Positions 1 to 7,572 are shown, counted from the stretch's first letter. The stretch is DNA of 11,284 nucleotides from Rhodanobacter sp. UBA5168 (GCA_002413455.1 DHXA01000103.1:1-11284); one strand, 5' to 3'. Numbers and translations are program-made. Notes: generated from the letters alone by a model not told the origin.

Positions 1-2762
1 ACGCCGAAGCGGCCGGAGGCGACCTGCTTGATCTTCGACATCTTCTCGGTGCCGTAGCGCGCGGGATCCTCACCACCTTCGCCGGAATTGCTGCGGCCGC
101 CGAGCCGGTTCATCGCGATCGCCAGCGCCTCGTGCGCTTCGGGCGACAGCGCGCCGAGCGACATGCCCGCGGAATCGAAACGTTTGAGGATCGCCTCGAC
201 CGGCTCGACCTCGTCCAGCGGAATCGCGGTACCGGCGGAGTGCGGCAGCAGCAGGTCGCGCAGGGCGGATGGCGGGCGCGCGTCGACGTGATTCGCGTAG
301 CGGCGGTAGTCGGCCATGGAGCCGGTTCGCACCGCGGTCTGCAAGGTATCGATCACGTCCGGGTTGTACATGTGGTATTCGCCGCCGTGGACGAATTTAT
401 AGAGGCCGCCGGCGCGCAGCGGCTGCGCCTCGTTCCACGCCTCGGCGGCGAGCAGGCGCTGGTCGTGTTCGAGGTCCGCGAAACCCGCGCCGCCGACACG
501 CGACGGCGTACCGGCAAAGCACAGTTCCACCACGTCCGGTGCGAGACCGACGATCTCGAACAACTGCGCGCCGCGGTAGCCGGCAACCGTGGAGATGCCC
601 ATCTTCGACAGGATCTTCAGCAGGCCCTTGCGGATGCCGCGCCGGTAGCTGCGACCGATCTCGCGCTGGCTGCTGTCGCCGCCATGGATATGCCCGTCGC
701 GACCCAGCTCGAACAGGCTCTGGTAAGCCAGCCACGGATAGATGGCGGTGGCGCCGAAACCGATCAGGCAGGCGAACTGATGCGCATCGCGCGCAGTGGC
801 GGTTTCCACCAGCAGGTTGCACTGACAGCGCAGGCCGGTCTCGATCAGATGCGCGTGGATCGCACCCACCGCCAGCAGCGCGTGCGCCGGCAGCGTCTCC
901 CGGCTCGGATAGCGGTCGGTGATGAATACCATGCCGGCGCCGGCGCGCACGCCCTGCTCCGCTTCGCGACAGAAACGACGCAGCGCCGCTTCGAGACCTT
1001 CGTCCGCCGGATAGCACAGGTCGATGCGCACGGTGGCGTCGACGAACTGCGGCAGTGCCAGGATCTGGCGCAGCTTGCGCTGCGAGCAGATCGGCGAGTT
1101 GAGCAGGACCTGTTTCGCGTTCTGCGCCGATAGTTCGAACAGGTTGCCTTCGCGGCCGATCTGGGTGACCAGCGACATCACCAGCCGCTCGCGCAACGGG
1201 TCGATCGGTGGATTGGTGACCTGGGCGAAGCCTTCGCGGAAGCGGTCGAACAACGGACGGATCTGCCGCGACATGGCTGCCATCGGGGTGTCGTCGCCCA
1301 TCGAGCCGGTGGCCTCGGCTTCGGTTTCAGCGAGCACCTTGAGCACGCTCTCGCGTTCCTCGCGGCTCAGTCCGTAGAGCTTTTGACATCGCCGCAACTC
1401 ATTCGCCGGCAACGGCTCGGCGGCAAGGCTGGGGTCGATCAGATCCGATTCGAGATAGCTGACGCCTTCGCGCAGCCAATCGCGAAATGGTGCGCGACTG
1501 CGGTTGATCGCGTCGATATCGGCATCGTGCAGCAATCGTCCTTCGTCGAAATCCACCGCCAGCATCTGGCCCGGACCGAGCCGGCCTTTCGCCACCACGC
1601 GTGCCGCCGGCATGTCCCACAATCCGGCCTCGGAGGCGACGATCAGGTGGTTGTCGTCGGATAGCGCCCAGCGCGCCGGGCGCAGGCCGTTGCGATCGAG
1701 CGTGCACACCGCGTAGCGGCCGTCGCACATCACCAGCCCGGCCGGCCCGTCCCACGGTTCGCTGTGCAATGCGTAGTACTCGTAGAAACCGGTGAGATCC
1801 TCGTCCAGATCCTCGCGTGCGGCATAGGCCGGCGGCACCAGCACGCGCATCGCCGTGAGCATGTCGAGGCCGCCGGCGAGCAACACTTCCAGCGCGTTGT
1901 CCAGGCTTTCCGAATCCGAACCGTCCTGGCGCACCAGCGGGCCGATGTCGGTGAGGTCGACCAGCGGCGAACGCAGCACCGCCTCGCGCGCCTGCATCCA
2001 GCGGCGGTTGCCGCGGATGGTGTTGATCTCGCCGTTGTGCGCCAACAAACGGAACGGTTGCGCCAGCCGCCACTGCGGCGTGGTGTTGGTGGAGAAGCGC
2101 TGGTGGAACACCACGGCGTCGCTGGTCAGCGCGGAATGTCGCAGGTCGGCGAACACCTCGCGTAGCCGGCCTGGTGCAGCCATCGCCTTGTAGCCGATCA
2201 CCTGGGCGGACAGGCTCACGACATAGAACTGCGCATCGTGCTTCAGTGCCGCCTCGGCGCGCCGGCGCGCACGGAACAGCGCGCGCTCGAACGCGTCGTC
2301 ACCCATGCCCGCGGCGGCATTCACGAACACCTGACGCACGCGCGGGCAGGTGGAACTGGCGAGCGGCCCGCAGGCCTGCGCGTCGATCATCACCTCGCGC
2401 CAGCCGGCCAGCGCCAACCCCGCCTCCGCCAGATGCCGCTCGAACTCGATCGCGGCAGCTTCGCCACCCGCCGGATCGAGGAACACCAGACCCGCCGCAA
2501 AGCGCGAGGCCGGCACGATGCCATCGGCGGCGGCCAGCGCACGCAACCAGTCCGCCGGTCGATGGATCAGCACGCCGCAACCGTCGCCACTGATGCCGTC
2601 GGCATTCACACCGCCGCGATGGGAAAGTTTCGCCAGCGCGGCAAATGCAGTGTCGATCACCCAGGTGCTGGCACAGCCATCGATCTGCGCGACCAGGCCG
2701 AAGCCACAGCTGTCATGCTCGAATGCCGGGTCGTACAACGTTGCCAAACCGCTTGCCGCCAT
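1..2762 (-). CDS. gltB: Glutamate synthase (NADPH) large subunit, N-terminal 920 codons (partial)
   Basis: GltB takes glutamine-derived ammonia and reductively transfers it to 2-oxoglutarate, giving two glutamates in the cytoplasm with GltD as electron-supplying partner. The protein starts with an 18-residue propeptide followed by Cys19 in HDSCGFG, the class II amidotransferase nucleophile freed by processing. HRGG, FHQRFSTNT and HNGEIN (242-247) mark the amidotransferase domain. GSMGDDTP and QVTNPPIDP (514-522) belong to the central domain. GEGGEDPARYG (894 onward) opens the FMN synthase domain. The frame is open from the start to the left edge, with no frameshift seen. The family is usually near 1,480-1,520 aa, so roughly 60% is present; the 3Fe-4S cysteines lie outside. 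ATG 2762 is the only standard start after an in-frame stop at 2835-2837. It has GGAGG (2773-2769) six bases upstream. gltD is expected beyond the left edge. Confidence 0.97.
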   Translation of the reverse strand, partial: MAASGLATLYDPAFEHDSCGFGLVAQIDGCASTWVIDTAFAALAKLSHRGGVNADGISGDGCGVLIHRPADWLRALAAADGIVPASRFAAGLVFLDPAGGEAAAIEFERHLAEAGLALAGWREVMIDAQACGPLASSTCPRVRQVFVNAAAGMGDDAFERALFRARRRAEAALKHDAQFYVVSLSAQVIGYKAMAAPGRLREVFADLRHSALTSDAVVFHQRFSTNTTPQWRLAQPFRLLAHNGEINTIRGNRRWMQAREAVLRSPLVDLTDIGPLVRQDGSDSESLDNALEVLLAGGLDMLTAMRVLVPPAYAAREDLDEDLTGFYEYYALHSEPWDGPAGLVMCDGRYAVCTLDRNGLRPARWALSDDNHLIVASEAGLWDMPAARVVAKGRLGPGQMLAVDFDEGRLLHDADIDAINRSRAPFRDWLREGVSYLESDLIDPSLAAEPLPANELRRCQKLYGLSREERESVLKVLAETEAEATGSMGDDTPMAAMSRQIRPLFDRFREGFAQVTNPPIDPLRERLVMSLVTQIGREGNLFELSAQNAKQVLLNSPICSQRKLRQILALPQFVDATVRIDLCYPADEGLEAALRRFCREAEQGVRAGAGMVFITDRYPSRETLPAHALLAVGAIHAHLIETGLRCQCNLLVETATARDAHQFACLIGFGATAIYPWLAYQSLFELGRDGHIHGGDSSQREIGRSYRRGIRKGLLKILSKMGISTVAGYRGAQLFEIVGLAPDVVELCFAGTPSRVGGAGFADLEHDQRLLAAEAWNEAQPLRAGGLYKFVHGGEYHMYNPDVIDTLQTAVRTGSMADYRRYANHVDARPPSALRDLLLPHSAGTAIPLDEVEPVEAILKRFDSAGMSLGALSPEAHEALAIAMNRLGGRSNSGEGGEDPARYGTEKMSKIKQVASGRFG

Positions 2763-2833
2763 CTCACCCCTCCGGGCTGCGCAGGCTGCCGCGATGCCGG
2801 GGGCACCGATCGTTCTGCACAGGAGCGGCCCTG

Positions 2834-2862
2834 ACTAAAACACAATTGTTGCGTCGCGTCAA
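2834..2862 (-). promoter_or_regulatory. Sigma70-type promoter of gltB
   Basis: On the minus strand TTGACG (2862-2857) is followed after 17 bases by TTTAGT (2839-2834), matching the -35 consensus at five of six positions and the -10 at four of six, with ideal spacing. Transcription would start near 2827, giving a leader of about 65 nt before the gltB ATG. An ACAATTGT palindrome (2842-2849) sits inside the spacer. Predicted from sequence only. Confidence 0.6.
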
Positions 2863-2884
2863 AGGCGGGTGTGAGGTATGGATA

Positions 2885-2902
2885 TGGACGTCTAGACTTC
2901 CA
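2885..2902. promoter_or_regulatory. Near-palindromic operator candidate upstream of gltB (met-box-like)
   Basis: TGGACGTCTAGACTTCCA is an 18-bp inverted repeat with eight of nine base pairs matching about its centre. Read as tandem octamers, GGACGTCT plus AGACTTCC (2886-2901) match a doubled MetJ-box consensus (AGACGTCT twice) at 13 of 16 positions. It lies 22 bp upstream of the predicted gltB -35 box. It shares the 11-mer ATATGGACGTC (2882-2892) with the site at 6048-6058. The regulator is not identifiable from this window, and the met-box reading is inference. Confidence 0.45.
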
Positions 2903-2944
2903 ACGGGATCTTCCGCCGCTGGACCGCACCACGCTGCCGCTGCG

Positions 2945-2982
2945 CGAGGTACGCGCGCCGGTTGCCCGGCGCACGTACCTCG
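2945..2982 (-). terminator. Strong 17-bp hairpin downstream of the TonB receptor gene
   Basis: Two 17-base arms (2945-2961 and 2966-2982) flank a 4-base loop. The only non-Watson-Crick position (2954/2973) is C with A on the plus strand but G with U in minus-strand RNA, so the stem is fully paired only in the transcript of the receptor gene. It begins 33 bases past that gene's stop. No U-tract follows, so it may be a terminator of the hairpin-only kind, a 3'-end stabiliser, or both. Confidence 0.6.
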
Positions 2983-3009
2983 CCGGCCGAAGCCTCCGCA
3001 TCGGCCGGC
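2982..3009 (-). terminator. Second hairpin, directly after the TonB receptor stop
   Basis: A perfect 9-bp GC-rich stem (2982-2990 with 3001-3009) encloses a 10-base loop. It starts five bases after the receptor stop codon and abuts the larger hairpin at 2945-2982, sharing one base. It has no U-tract. The pair probably acts together on the 3' end of the receptor mRNA. Confidence 0.4.
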
Positions 3010-3014
3010 CGGAT

Positions 3015-5822
3015 TTACATCTTGTATTTCACGCCCAGCGTGTAGAACCGGCCGACCATGCCGGCCTGCGCCCAGGTCGGGTTGTAGTTGTTGCCTGCGT
3101 AATTGCTCGGATCAAACGGCGCCTCGCGATTGAAGGCATTCAGGATCGAGGCGGTCAACGAGAAGTGGTCGTTGATGTCGTAGCTCCCGGTCAGGTCGAA
3201 CGTGGTGAACGAAGCCACGTGGCAGCTGGGCGGGAACGGGTCGCCATTGTCGTCCACCGAGATGCAGCCCTCGCCGTTGTCCGGCGCGGTCATCGTGATG
3301 GCGCTGGTGTAGTAGAGCGTGCCGGTGACGGTCGCCTTGCCGGAGCTGAGGCTGTTCGACCAGGAAGCGCGGTCACGCGGCGTGCCAGCACCCGAGGACA
3401 ACGCATACGGTCCATGCGTACCGACGAAGCGCTGCACCGTGCCGTCTTGCAGGGTCAGGTTCCACTCGAAGATGCGCGTGGCGTTGAACTCGCTGCGCAG
3501 TTTCATACCTCCGCCGAAATCGAAATTGCCGATCAGGTCAAGATCGACGCCCTTGGTCTGCAGCGAGTTCTGGTTGACGTACGGCGCCATCACCACGACC
3601 GGCTTCGGCAGCAGCGTGGGATTCTCCGGATCGGGCACGTCGGCGATGATGGCCGAATTCGGCGGCAGCGGCTGGCCGGCGAAGTAGGCGTCGAGGACGG
3701 CCTGCGTATCCTGCTGGCCGATCACGCCGGTCTTCTTGATGTCGTAGTAGTCCAGCGAGGCGCTCAGTTGTTCGATCGGCTGATAGACCAGGCCGAAGGT
3801 CCAGCTCTTCGAACGTTCGGGCTTGATGTTCGGATTGCCGATGGTGTCGTAGGCGAGGCCGTAGGGCCGCACATACGCGTTGTTGCCGTGTGCCGCGGCG
3901 TAGTCGTCAGGCACCGTGTAGGTGGCGAAGCCCTCCGATTCGCTGGATCCGTTCTCGGCGAAGCTCGGTGCGCGGAAGCCCTTCGACCACGTGCCGCGAA
4001 CCGCCAGCGATTCGATCGGCTTCCACTTGAAACCGACCTTCGGCGAGAAGTTGTTGCCGAAGTCGGAGTAATGGTCGAAACGGCCGGAGACATCGACTTC
4101 CAGCGACTCCAGGAACGGCGCATCCAGCTCGGCGTAGGCGCCGGACACGGTGCGCTTGCCGAAGGTATGCGCCACACCGAGGCCCTGTGCCTGCAGGCCC
4201 GGGTTGAGGTCGGGATCCTTCTGCTCCTCGTGGCGCACGTCGACGCCGGTGGCAAAACCCAGCGAGCCGCCGGGTAAGTCCATCAGCGGACGCGAGACAT
4301 GGAAGTCGATCGACTGCAGGTCGGTGGTGGATTTCTTGTGCAGCACCGGCGCCAGCTCGGCGAGCAGTTGCGGCGAGTTCTGCGAGGGATCGAGGAAGTT
4401 GTAGCTGCCGTCGTTCACGACCTGGACCAGCCTGTTGTAGTTGAGGAAGCCGTAGTTGTCGACGGTCAGCTCGTTGTGGTTGAACACCAGCGCGCTGTCG
4501 TAGTTCCAGTCGCCCATGGTGCCGTGGATGCCACCGACCAACCGCGTGTTGTTGTTGTCCTGCTTCGCGCCGCCCCGGATACCGCCGAACGCATAGGTGA
4601 TCAGCGCCGGTTGCGCGAACGGATTGTTCGGGTTGTCCGAACCGTCCGGCAAGGTCGCCGGCAGCACGATCGAGCGCGTGTTGACCGGCGTGCCCGCGCG
4701 GATCTGCGGCGGCCCGCCGGCAACCTCGGTCTTGTTGCTGTACACGCTGCCGCTCACGTAGGCCTCGCTGGTAGCGCCGATCTTGATGGTCAAGCGGCCG
4801 TAGGCGCCAAGGCGTTTCTCCTTTGGCTGCAGGTCGGTGTACTGGCTGACGAAATTCTGCTCGCAACCGCTGCCAAGGTCATTGGTCACCGGTGTCGTGT
4901 CCGGACCGCACGGCCGCAGCGGCTGCCACAACGAGCCGTCGACCGCGGTGCCGGTCAACATGCCGCCCGGTCCGTTGGGGCCAAGCACGGCTGGCCGGAC
5001 CATGCCGTAGATCGTGCCGGCATTGAAACCGGGCTGGCCGTTCGTGAGGTCGCTGCCGCCGATCCGGCTGAGGTCGGTGGAGTTGTACGGGTAGCCGCGG
5101 TCGCGCGCCCAGATGCGGCTGTCGCTCTGCGCCTCGATGCTGCCATAGGCGTTCCAGCCGTCCTGTTCCAAATCGCCTCCGCCGAACAGCAGGGTCGCGC
5201 GGCGGGTGGTGCCGCCACCCTTCTGCGAGGTGCCGATGTCGGCCGTGCCCTCCAGCCCCTTGTAGTCGTGCTTGAGGATGATGTTGACGACGCCCGCGAT
5301 CGCATCGGCGCCGTACAGCGAGGAGGCGCCGTCTTTCAGTACGTCGATACGCTCGATCGCATTCACCGGGATCGTGTTGAGATCGACGAACGTGCGCTGG
5401 CCGTCATCCGCCAATGGATAGTTGGCCGAGCGGCGACCGTCGATCAGCACCAGGGTCGAGTTCACGGTGAGGCCGCGCAGCGCGACACCCGCGGAGCCCG
5501 CGGCAAATCCTGCGGTAAAGGCGGTGGGAATCGAACCGCTATTGTCCGCGGAAATAGCGCGCACCACGTCGTTGACGGTTTTCAACCCACTGCGCTCGAT
5601 CTGCGCGGCGGTGATCACGGTGACCGGCGAGGGCGTTTCCAGATCAACGCGCGGCAGCGCCGAACCGGTGACGGTGATCGCCTGCAATTGCTGGGCTTTT
5701 TGCTGATCGGGGGGCTGCTGGCCGCTGGTATCGGAAGCGGGGGGCGTGGTTTGTGCAACGGCAGTGACAACGGGTGTCAACAGCAAACCAGCCAGCGCCA
5801 AAGCGAGCTTGTTGGGCTTCAT
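3015..5822 (-). CDS. TonB-dependent outer-membrane receptor, substrate unknown
   Basis: A 935-aa outer-membrane gated channel that would import a bound ligand using TonB-ExbBD energy. Residues 1-23 are a Sec signal peptide ending AVA before Gln24. A Gln/Pro-rich linker and a TonB-box-like LQAITVTGS (46-54) follow. The plug domain (about 60-200) contains LRGL, LVLIDGRR and the DGASSLYGADAIAGVVN signature. The rest is the barrel, with GFRAPSF and NPNIKPERS motifs typical of these receptors. Its only four cysteines form two close pairs, Cys305/Cys320 and Cys853/Cys867, probably disulfides in extracellular loops. The last residue is Met (GVKYKM) rather than the usual terminal aromatic. The start is set at the ATG before KPNKL because it has a good Shine-Dalgarno and an immediate signal peptide; an ATG at 5921 would put 33 unlikely residues in front. 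No neighbour names the substrate. Confidence 0.93.
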   Translation of the reverse strand: MKPNKLALALAGLLLTPVVTAVAQTTPPASDTSGQQPPDQQKAQQLQAITVTGSALPRVDLETPSPVTVITAAQIERSGLKTVNDVVRAISADNSGSIPTAFTAGFAAGSAGVALRGLTVNSTLVLIDGRRSANYPLADDGQRTFVDLNTIPVNAIERIDVLKDGASSLYGADAIAGVVNIILKHDYKGLEGTADIGTSQKGGGTTRRATLLFGGGDLEQDGWNAYGSIEAQSDSRIWARDRGYPYNSTDLSRIGGSDLTNGQPGFNAGTIYGMVRPAVLGPNGPGGMLTGTAVDGSLWQPLRPCGPDTTPVTNDLGSGCEQNFVSQYTDLQPKEKRLGAYGRLTIKIGATSEAYVSGSVYSNKTEVAGGPPQIRAGTPVNTRSIVLPATLPDGSDNPNNPFAQPALITYAFGGIRGGAKQDNNNTRLVGGIHGTMGDWNYDSALVFNHNELTVDNYGFLNYNRLVQVVNDGSYNFLDPSQNSPQLLAELAPVLHKKSTTDLQSIDFHVSRPLMDLPGGSLGFATGVDVRHEEQKDPDLNPGLQAQGLGVAHTFGKRTVSGAYAELDAPFLESLEVDVSGRFDHYSDFGNNFSPKVGFKWKPIESLAVRGTWSKGFRAPSFAENGSSESEGFATYTVPDDYAAAHGNNAYVRPYGLAYDTIGNPNIKPERSKSWTFGLVYQPIEQLSASLDYYDIKKTGVIGQQDTQAVLDAYFAGQPLPPNSAIIADVPDPENPTLLPKPVVVMAPYVNQNSLQTKGVDLDLIGNFDFGGGMKLRSEFNATRIFEWNLTLQDGTVQRFVGTHGPYALSSGAGTPRDRASWSNSLSSGKATVTGTLYYTSAITMTAPDNGEGCISVDDNGDPFPPSCHVASFTTFDLTGSYDINDHFSLTASILNAFNREAPFDPSNYAGNNYNPTWAQAGMVGRFYTLGVKYKM

Positions 5823-5829
5823 CGACTTG

Positions 5830-5834
5830 TCCTC
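5830..5834 (-). promoter_or_regulatory. Ribosome binding site fixing the TonB receptor start
   Basis: GAGGA on the minus strand lies seven bases before the ATG at 5822. It supports that start over the in-frame ATG at 5921. Confidence 0.7.
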
Positions 5835-5917
5835 ATTGTGGGTGCAACGCGCTCGATGGGGAAGCGGCGAAGTCCGCCAAACCAGCAAGCGAGGGGAGTT
5901 GCAAGCGCAGTTTTTCA

Positions 5918-5985
5918 CCATTTCCTGGCGACTTCAAGCTCTCTTCACGCGCGTGTAATTTTTCGACATATTCCAGGAAAAATGG
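5918..5985 (-). repeat. Inverted repeat in the probable leader of the TonB receptor mRNA
   Basis: In minus-strand RNA, CCAUUUUUCCUGG (5985-5973) can pair with CCAGGAAAUGG (5928-5918), giving 11 bp with a 2-nt bulge around a loop of 44 nt. The loop contains the perfect palindrome CACGCGCGTG (5946-5955), which could form a nested hairpin. If transcription starts upstream of 5985 this is a folded 5' leader ending about 95 nt before the start codon. If it starts downstream, the repeat is only DNA. Function unknown. Confidence 0.4.
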
Positions 5986-6012
5986 CACGTCACATGCTTG
6001 ATTTGTCGATGA

Positions 6013-6018
6013 ATTATG
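6013..6018 (-). promoter_or_regulatory. Possible -10 box for the TonB receptor gene
   Basis: CATAAT on the minus strand matches the -10 consensus at five of six positions, but no good -35 lies 16-18 bases upstream. The operator candidate at 6049-6069 would sit at about -43 and beyond, a position typical of an activator that replaces a weak -35. Transcription would start near 6006. Tentative. Confidence 0.3.
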
Positions 6019-6048
6019 AACAATAGACGCATTTTTCTGGATCAATCA

Positions 6049-6069
6049 TATGGACGTCCATACGTCCAT
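6049..6069. promoter_or_regulatory. Palindrome plus tandem octamer repeat, operator candidate (met-box-like)
   Basis: TATGGACGTCCATA (6049-6062) is a perfect 14-bp palindrome. It overlaps a tandem direct repeat of ACGTCCAT (6054-6061 and 6062-6069). Tandem octamers GGACGTCC and ATACGTCC (6052-6067) match a doubled AGACGTCT at 12 of 16 positions. The same 11-mer, ATATGGACGTC, occurs in the same orientation upstream of gltB. Likely target is the minus-strand receptor gene, whose start is 230 bp away; the envC-like gene on the other side is 163 bp away. Confidence 0.5.
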
Positions 6070-6218
6070 TATCGATCGAGATCGACGCAGTCGCTGGCAT
6101 TGCCCCCTGTTCCGGACTACCGCGATCGATTCGGGTGTGCCACGGCGAGTGGCCGGCGTTTCGTCCCACCCACCCGCGCGCGCCGCCACGCCGCCTCGCA
6201 CCGGCCGGTTGGCTAGGG

Positions 6219-6224
6219 GATAAT
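6219..6224 (+). promoter_or_regulatory. -10-like box immediately before the envC-like start
   Basis: GATAAT matches the -10 consensus at five of six positions and ends seven bases before the ATG at 6232, so a transcript begun here would be leaderless or nearly so. No convincing -35 is visible. Alternatively the overlapping AGGGGA (6215-6220) is a slightly distant Shine-Dalgarno, 11 bases from the ATG, on a transcript begun further upstream. Confidence 0.3.
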
Positions 6225-6231
6225 CCGCCGC

Positions 6232-7452
6232 ATGCCCAAGCCCACCCATTTCGCCGCCCATCCCGTCCGCGGCCTGATTCTCGCCATGCTATTGAGCTGC
6301 GCAGCCATCATGTCGGTGCAGGCACGCCAGGATGGTGCAAACAGGAGCGAGCAGGCTGAAGCGAAACAGAAGCTGGCCGATCTGCGCGGCAAGATGGAGG
6401 CGCTGGCGAAACAGCAAGCCGATACGGCCGCACGCCGCGACAGCGTCAACGCGGAGCTGGCCAAACAGGCGAATGCGCTGGCCGGCGCGGCGCGGGCAGT
6501 ACGCCAGACCGATACCGAACTGGCGACCAAGCAACAGCAGCTGGATCAACTGCAGGCGCAGCGCAGTACCCTGAAGCAGACCCTGGACCGCCAGCGTGCG
6601 GCGATCGCCGAGCTGCTGCGTGCCACCTATGCGCTGGGCCACGGCTCCGACCTGCGCCTGCTGCTGGGCGATGAGGGCGTGGCGCGCATTTCGCGTGCGC
6701 TGGTGTATTCGAAATATTTCCAGCACGACCGCGTAAAGCGGGTGCAGCAACTGATGGCCGATCTGGCGAAGCTGCAGGAACTGGAGGATGCGATCACGGC
6801 CGAGCAGCAGGCGCTGCAGGCAACCCGGGCCCAGCGCGAGCAGCAGGCCCGCACGCTTGCCCAGGAGCGCGCCGCACAACAAAAGCTGGCGGCCGAAACC
6901 GACGCGCAGTACAAGGATCAGGCACAACGACTGGCGGCGCTGAAGCAGAACGCCCAATCGCTCAACCATCTGGTCGACAAACTGCAAAAGGTGATCGACG
7001 AGGCCGCGCGTGAAGCCGCAGCCCGTGCCGCGGCCGCCAGGCAGCACCCCGGCCGCAAACCGCCACCCCCGCTCGCGGTGGGCAGCGCCAACGCGAATAT
7101 CCGCGGCAACCTGCCATGGCCGGCCAGCGGCGTGGTCAACAGCTATGGCAGCGGCGTGCTGATCAAGGCCGCCGGTGGCAGCGAGATCCATGCGGTGGCG
7201 CGCGGCCGGGTGATCTATGCCGGTTTCCTGCGCGGCTACGGCATGCTGACCATCGTCAACCACGGCAACGGCTGGATGAGCATGTACGGCAACAACGAGA
7301 CCTTGCTGCATGCCGTTGGCGACCAGGTCGAGGCGGGCGAAACGATCGGCACCGCCAGCGCACCCACCGGCGTCAATACCGGCGTGTATTTCGAGCTGCG
7401 CAAGGGTGGCCAGCCGGTCGATCCACGCAGTTGGCTGAGCCAGCGCCGTTGA
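6232..7452 (+). CDS. envC: EnvC-like murein hydrolase activator (coiled coil plus degenerate LytM/M23 domain)
   Basis: A 406-aa periplasmic protein close to the length of E. coli EnvC (419 aa), which activates cell-wall amidases at the division septum. Residues 1-31 are a Sec signal peptide (basic N-terminus, hydrophobic core, VQA cleavage site). LLSC at 20-23 is a poor lipobox, so a lipoprotein is possible but less likely. Residues about 33-270 are an Ala/Gln/Leu/Lys-rich coiled coil, then a Pro-rich linker. Residue 294 onward is the LytM fold, with RGRVIYAGFLRGYG, HGNGWMSMYG and YFELRKGGQPVDP. The zinc ligands are missing: the HxxxD segment reads SGVLIKA, and the HxH before FEL is GVYFEL with Tyr386. 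It should therefore activate rather than cut. The plus-strand neighbour ctpA, 128 bp downstream, is also envelope-related and may be cotranscribed. Confidence 0.9.
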   Translation: MPKPTHFAAHPVRGLILAMLLSCAAIMSVQARQDGANRSEQAEAKQKLADLRGKMEALAKQQADTAARRDSVNAELAKQANALAGAARAVRQTDTELATKQQQLDQLQAQRSTLKQTLDRQRAAIAELLRATYALGHGSDLRLLLGDEGVARISRALVYSKYFQHDRVKRVQQLMADLAKLQELEDAITAEQQALQATRAQREQQARTLAQERAAQQKLAAETDAQYKDQAQRLAALKQNAQSLNHLVDKLQKVIDEAAREAAARAAAARQHPGRKPPPPLAVGSANANIRGNLPWPASGVVNSYGSGVLIKAAGGSEIHAVARGRVIYAGFLRGYGMLTIVNHGNGWMSMYGNNETLLHAVGDQVEAGETIGTASAPTGVNTGVYFELRKGGQPVDPRSWLSQRR

Positions 7453-7568
7453 CCCGATCGCCCCGCCGTTGCAGGCTGGATGCGGGCGAGGAATTACACC
7501 GATATTCCGTTGTCCCATTTGAAGGTTCATCATTCCGTCGCGTTATTCGCGCGATGTTGCCGCTGTAT

Positions 7569-7572
7569 GGAG
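7569..7572 (+). promoter_or_regulatory. Ribosome binding site fixing the ctpA start
   Basis: GGAG lies eight bases before the ATG at 7581. The in-frame ATG at 7554 has no comparable site and would add nine residues before the signal peptide. Confidence 0.65.

Larger units (their letters stand above)
5823..6231. other. Divergent intergenic region between the TonB receptor and envC-like genes
   Basis: A 409-bp stretch without a supported gene. Its left half (about 5910-6070) is much more A/T-rich than the surrounding coding DNA, as expected for a promoter region. It holds a palindromic operator candidate (6049-6069), a possible -10 for the receptor (6013-6018), an inverted repeat (5918-5985) and a -10-like box just before envC (6219-6224). 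Short open frames inside it lack ribosome sites and recognisable composition. Confidence 0.7.

Noticed and set aside
132..1133. Long plus-strand open frame of 333 codons
   Set aside because: It lies wholly antisense to gltB, whose minus-strand product matches the family throughout. High-GC codon bias creates such open shadows.
5819..5836. Five-codon upstream frame (MRTSR) whose stop overlaps the TonB receptor ATG
   Set aside because: No Shine-Dalgarno precedes it, and its own sequence is the receptor's ribosome site, so it is probably chance.
2871..6026. Two long plus-strand open frames (468 and 575 codons) opposite the TonB receptor
   Set aside because: Composition is that of the complement of a GC-rich gene, with no recognisable domain. 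They cover the receptor gene almost end to end, as shadows do.
6139..6153. Small GCCAC/GTGGC hairpin upstream of envC
   Set aside because: A five-base stem in GC-rich DNA is expected by chance and no function is suggested by its position.
6016..6216. 66-codon plus-strand open frame in the divergent intergenic region
   Set aside because: It has no ribosome site or recognisable motif and runs through the operator candidate.
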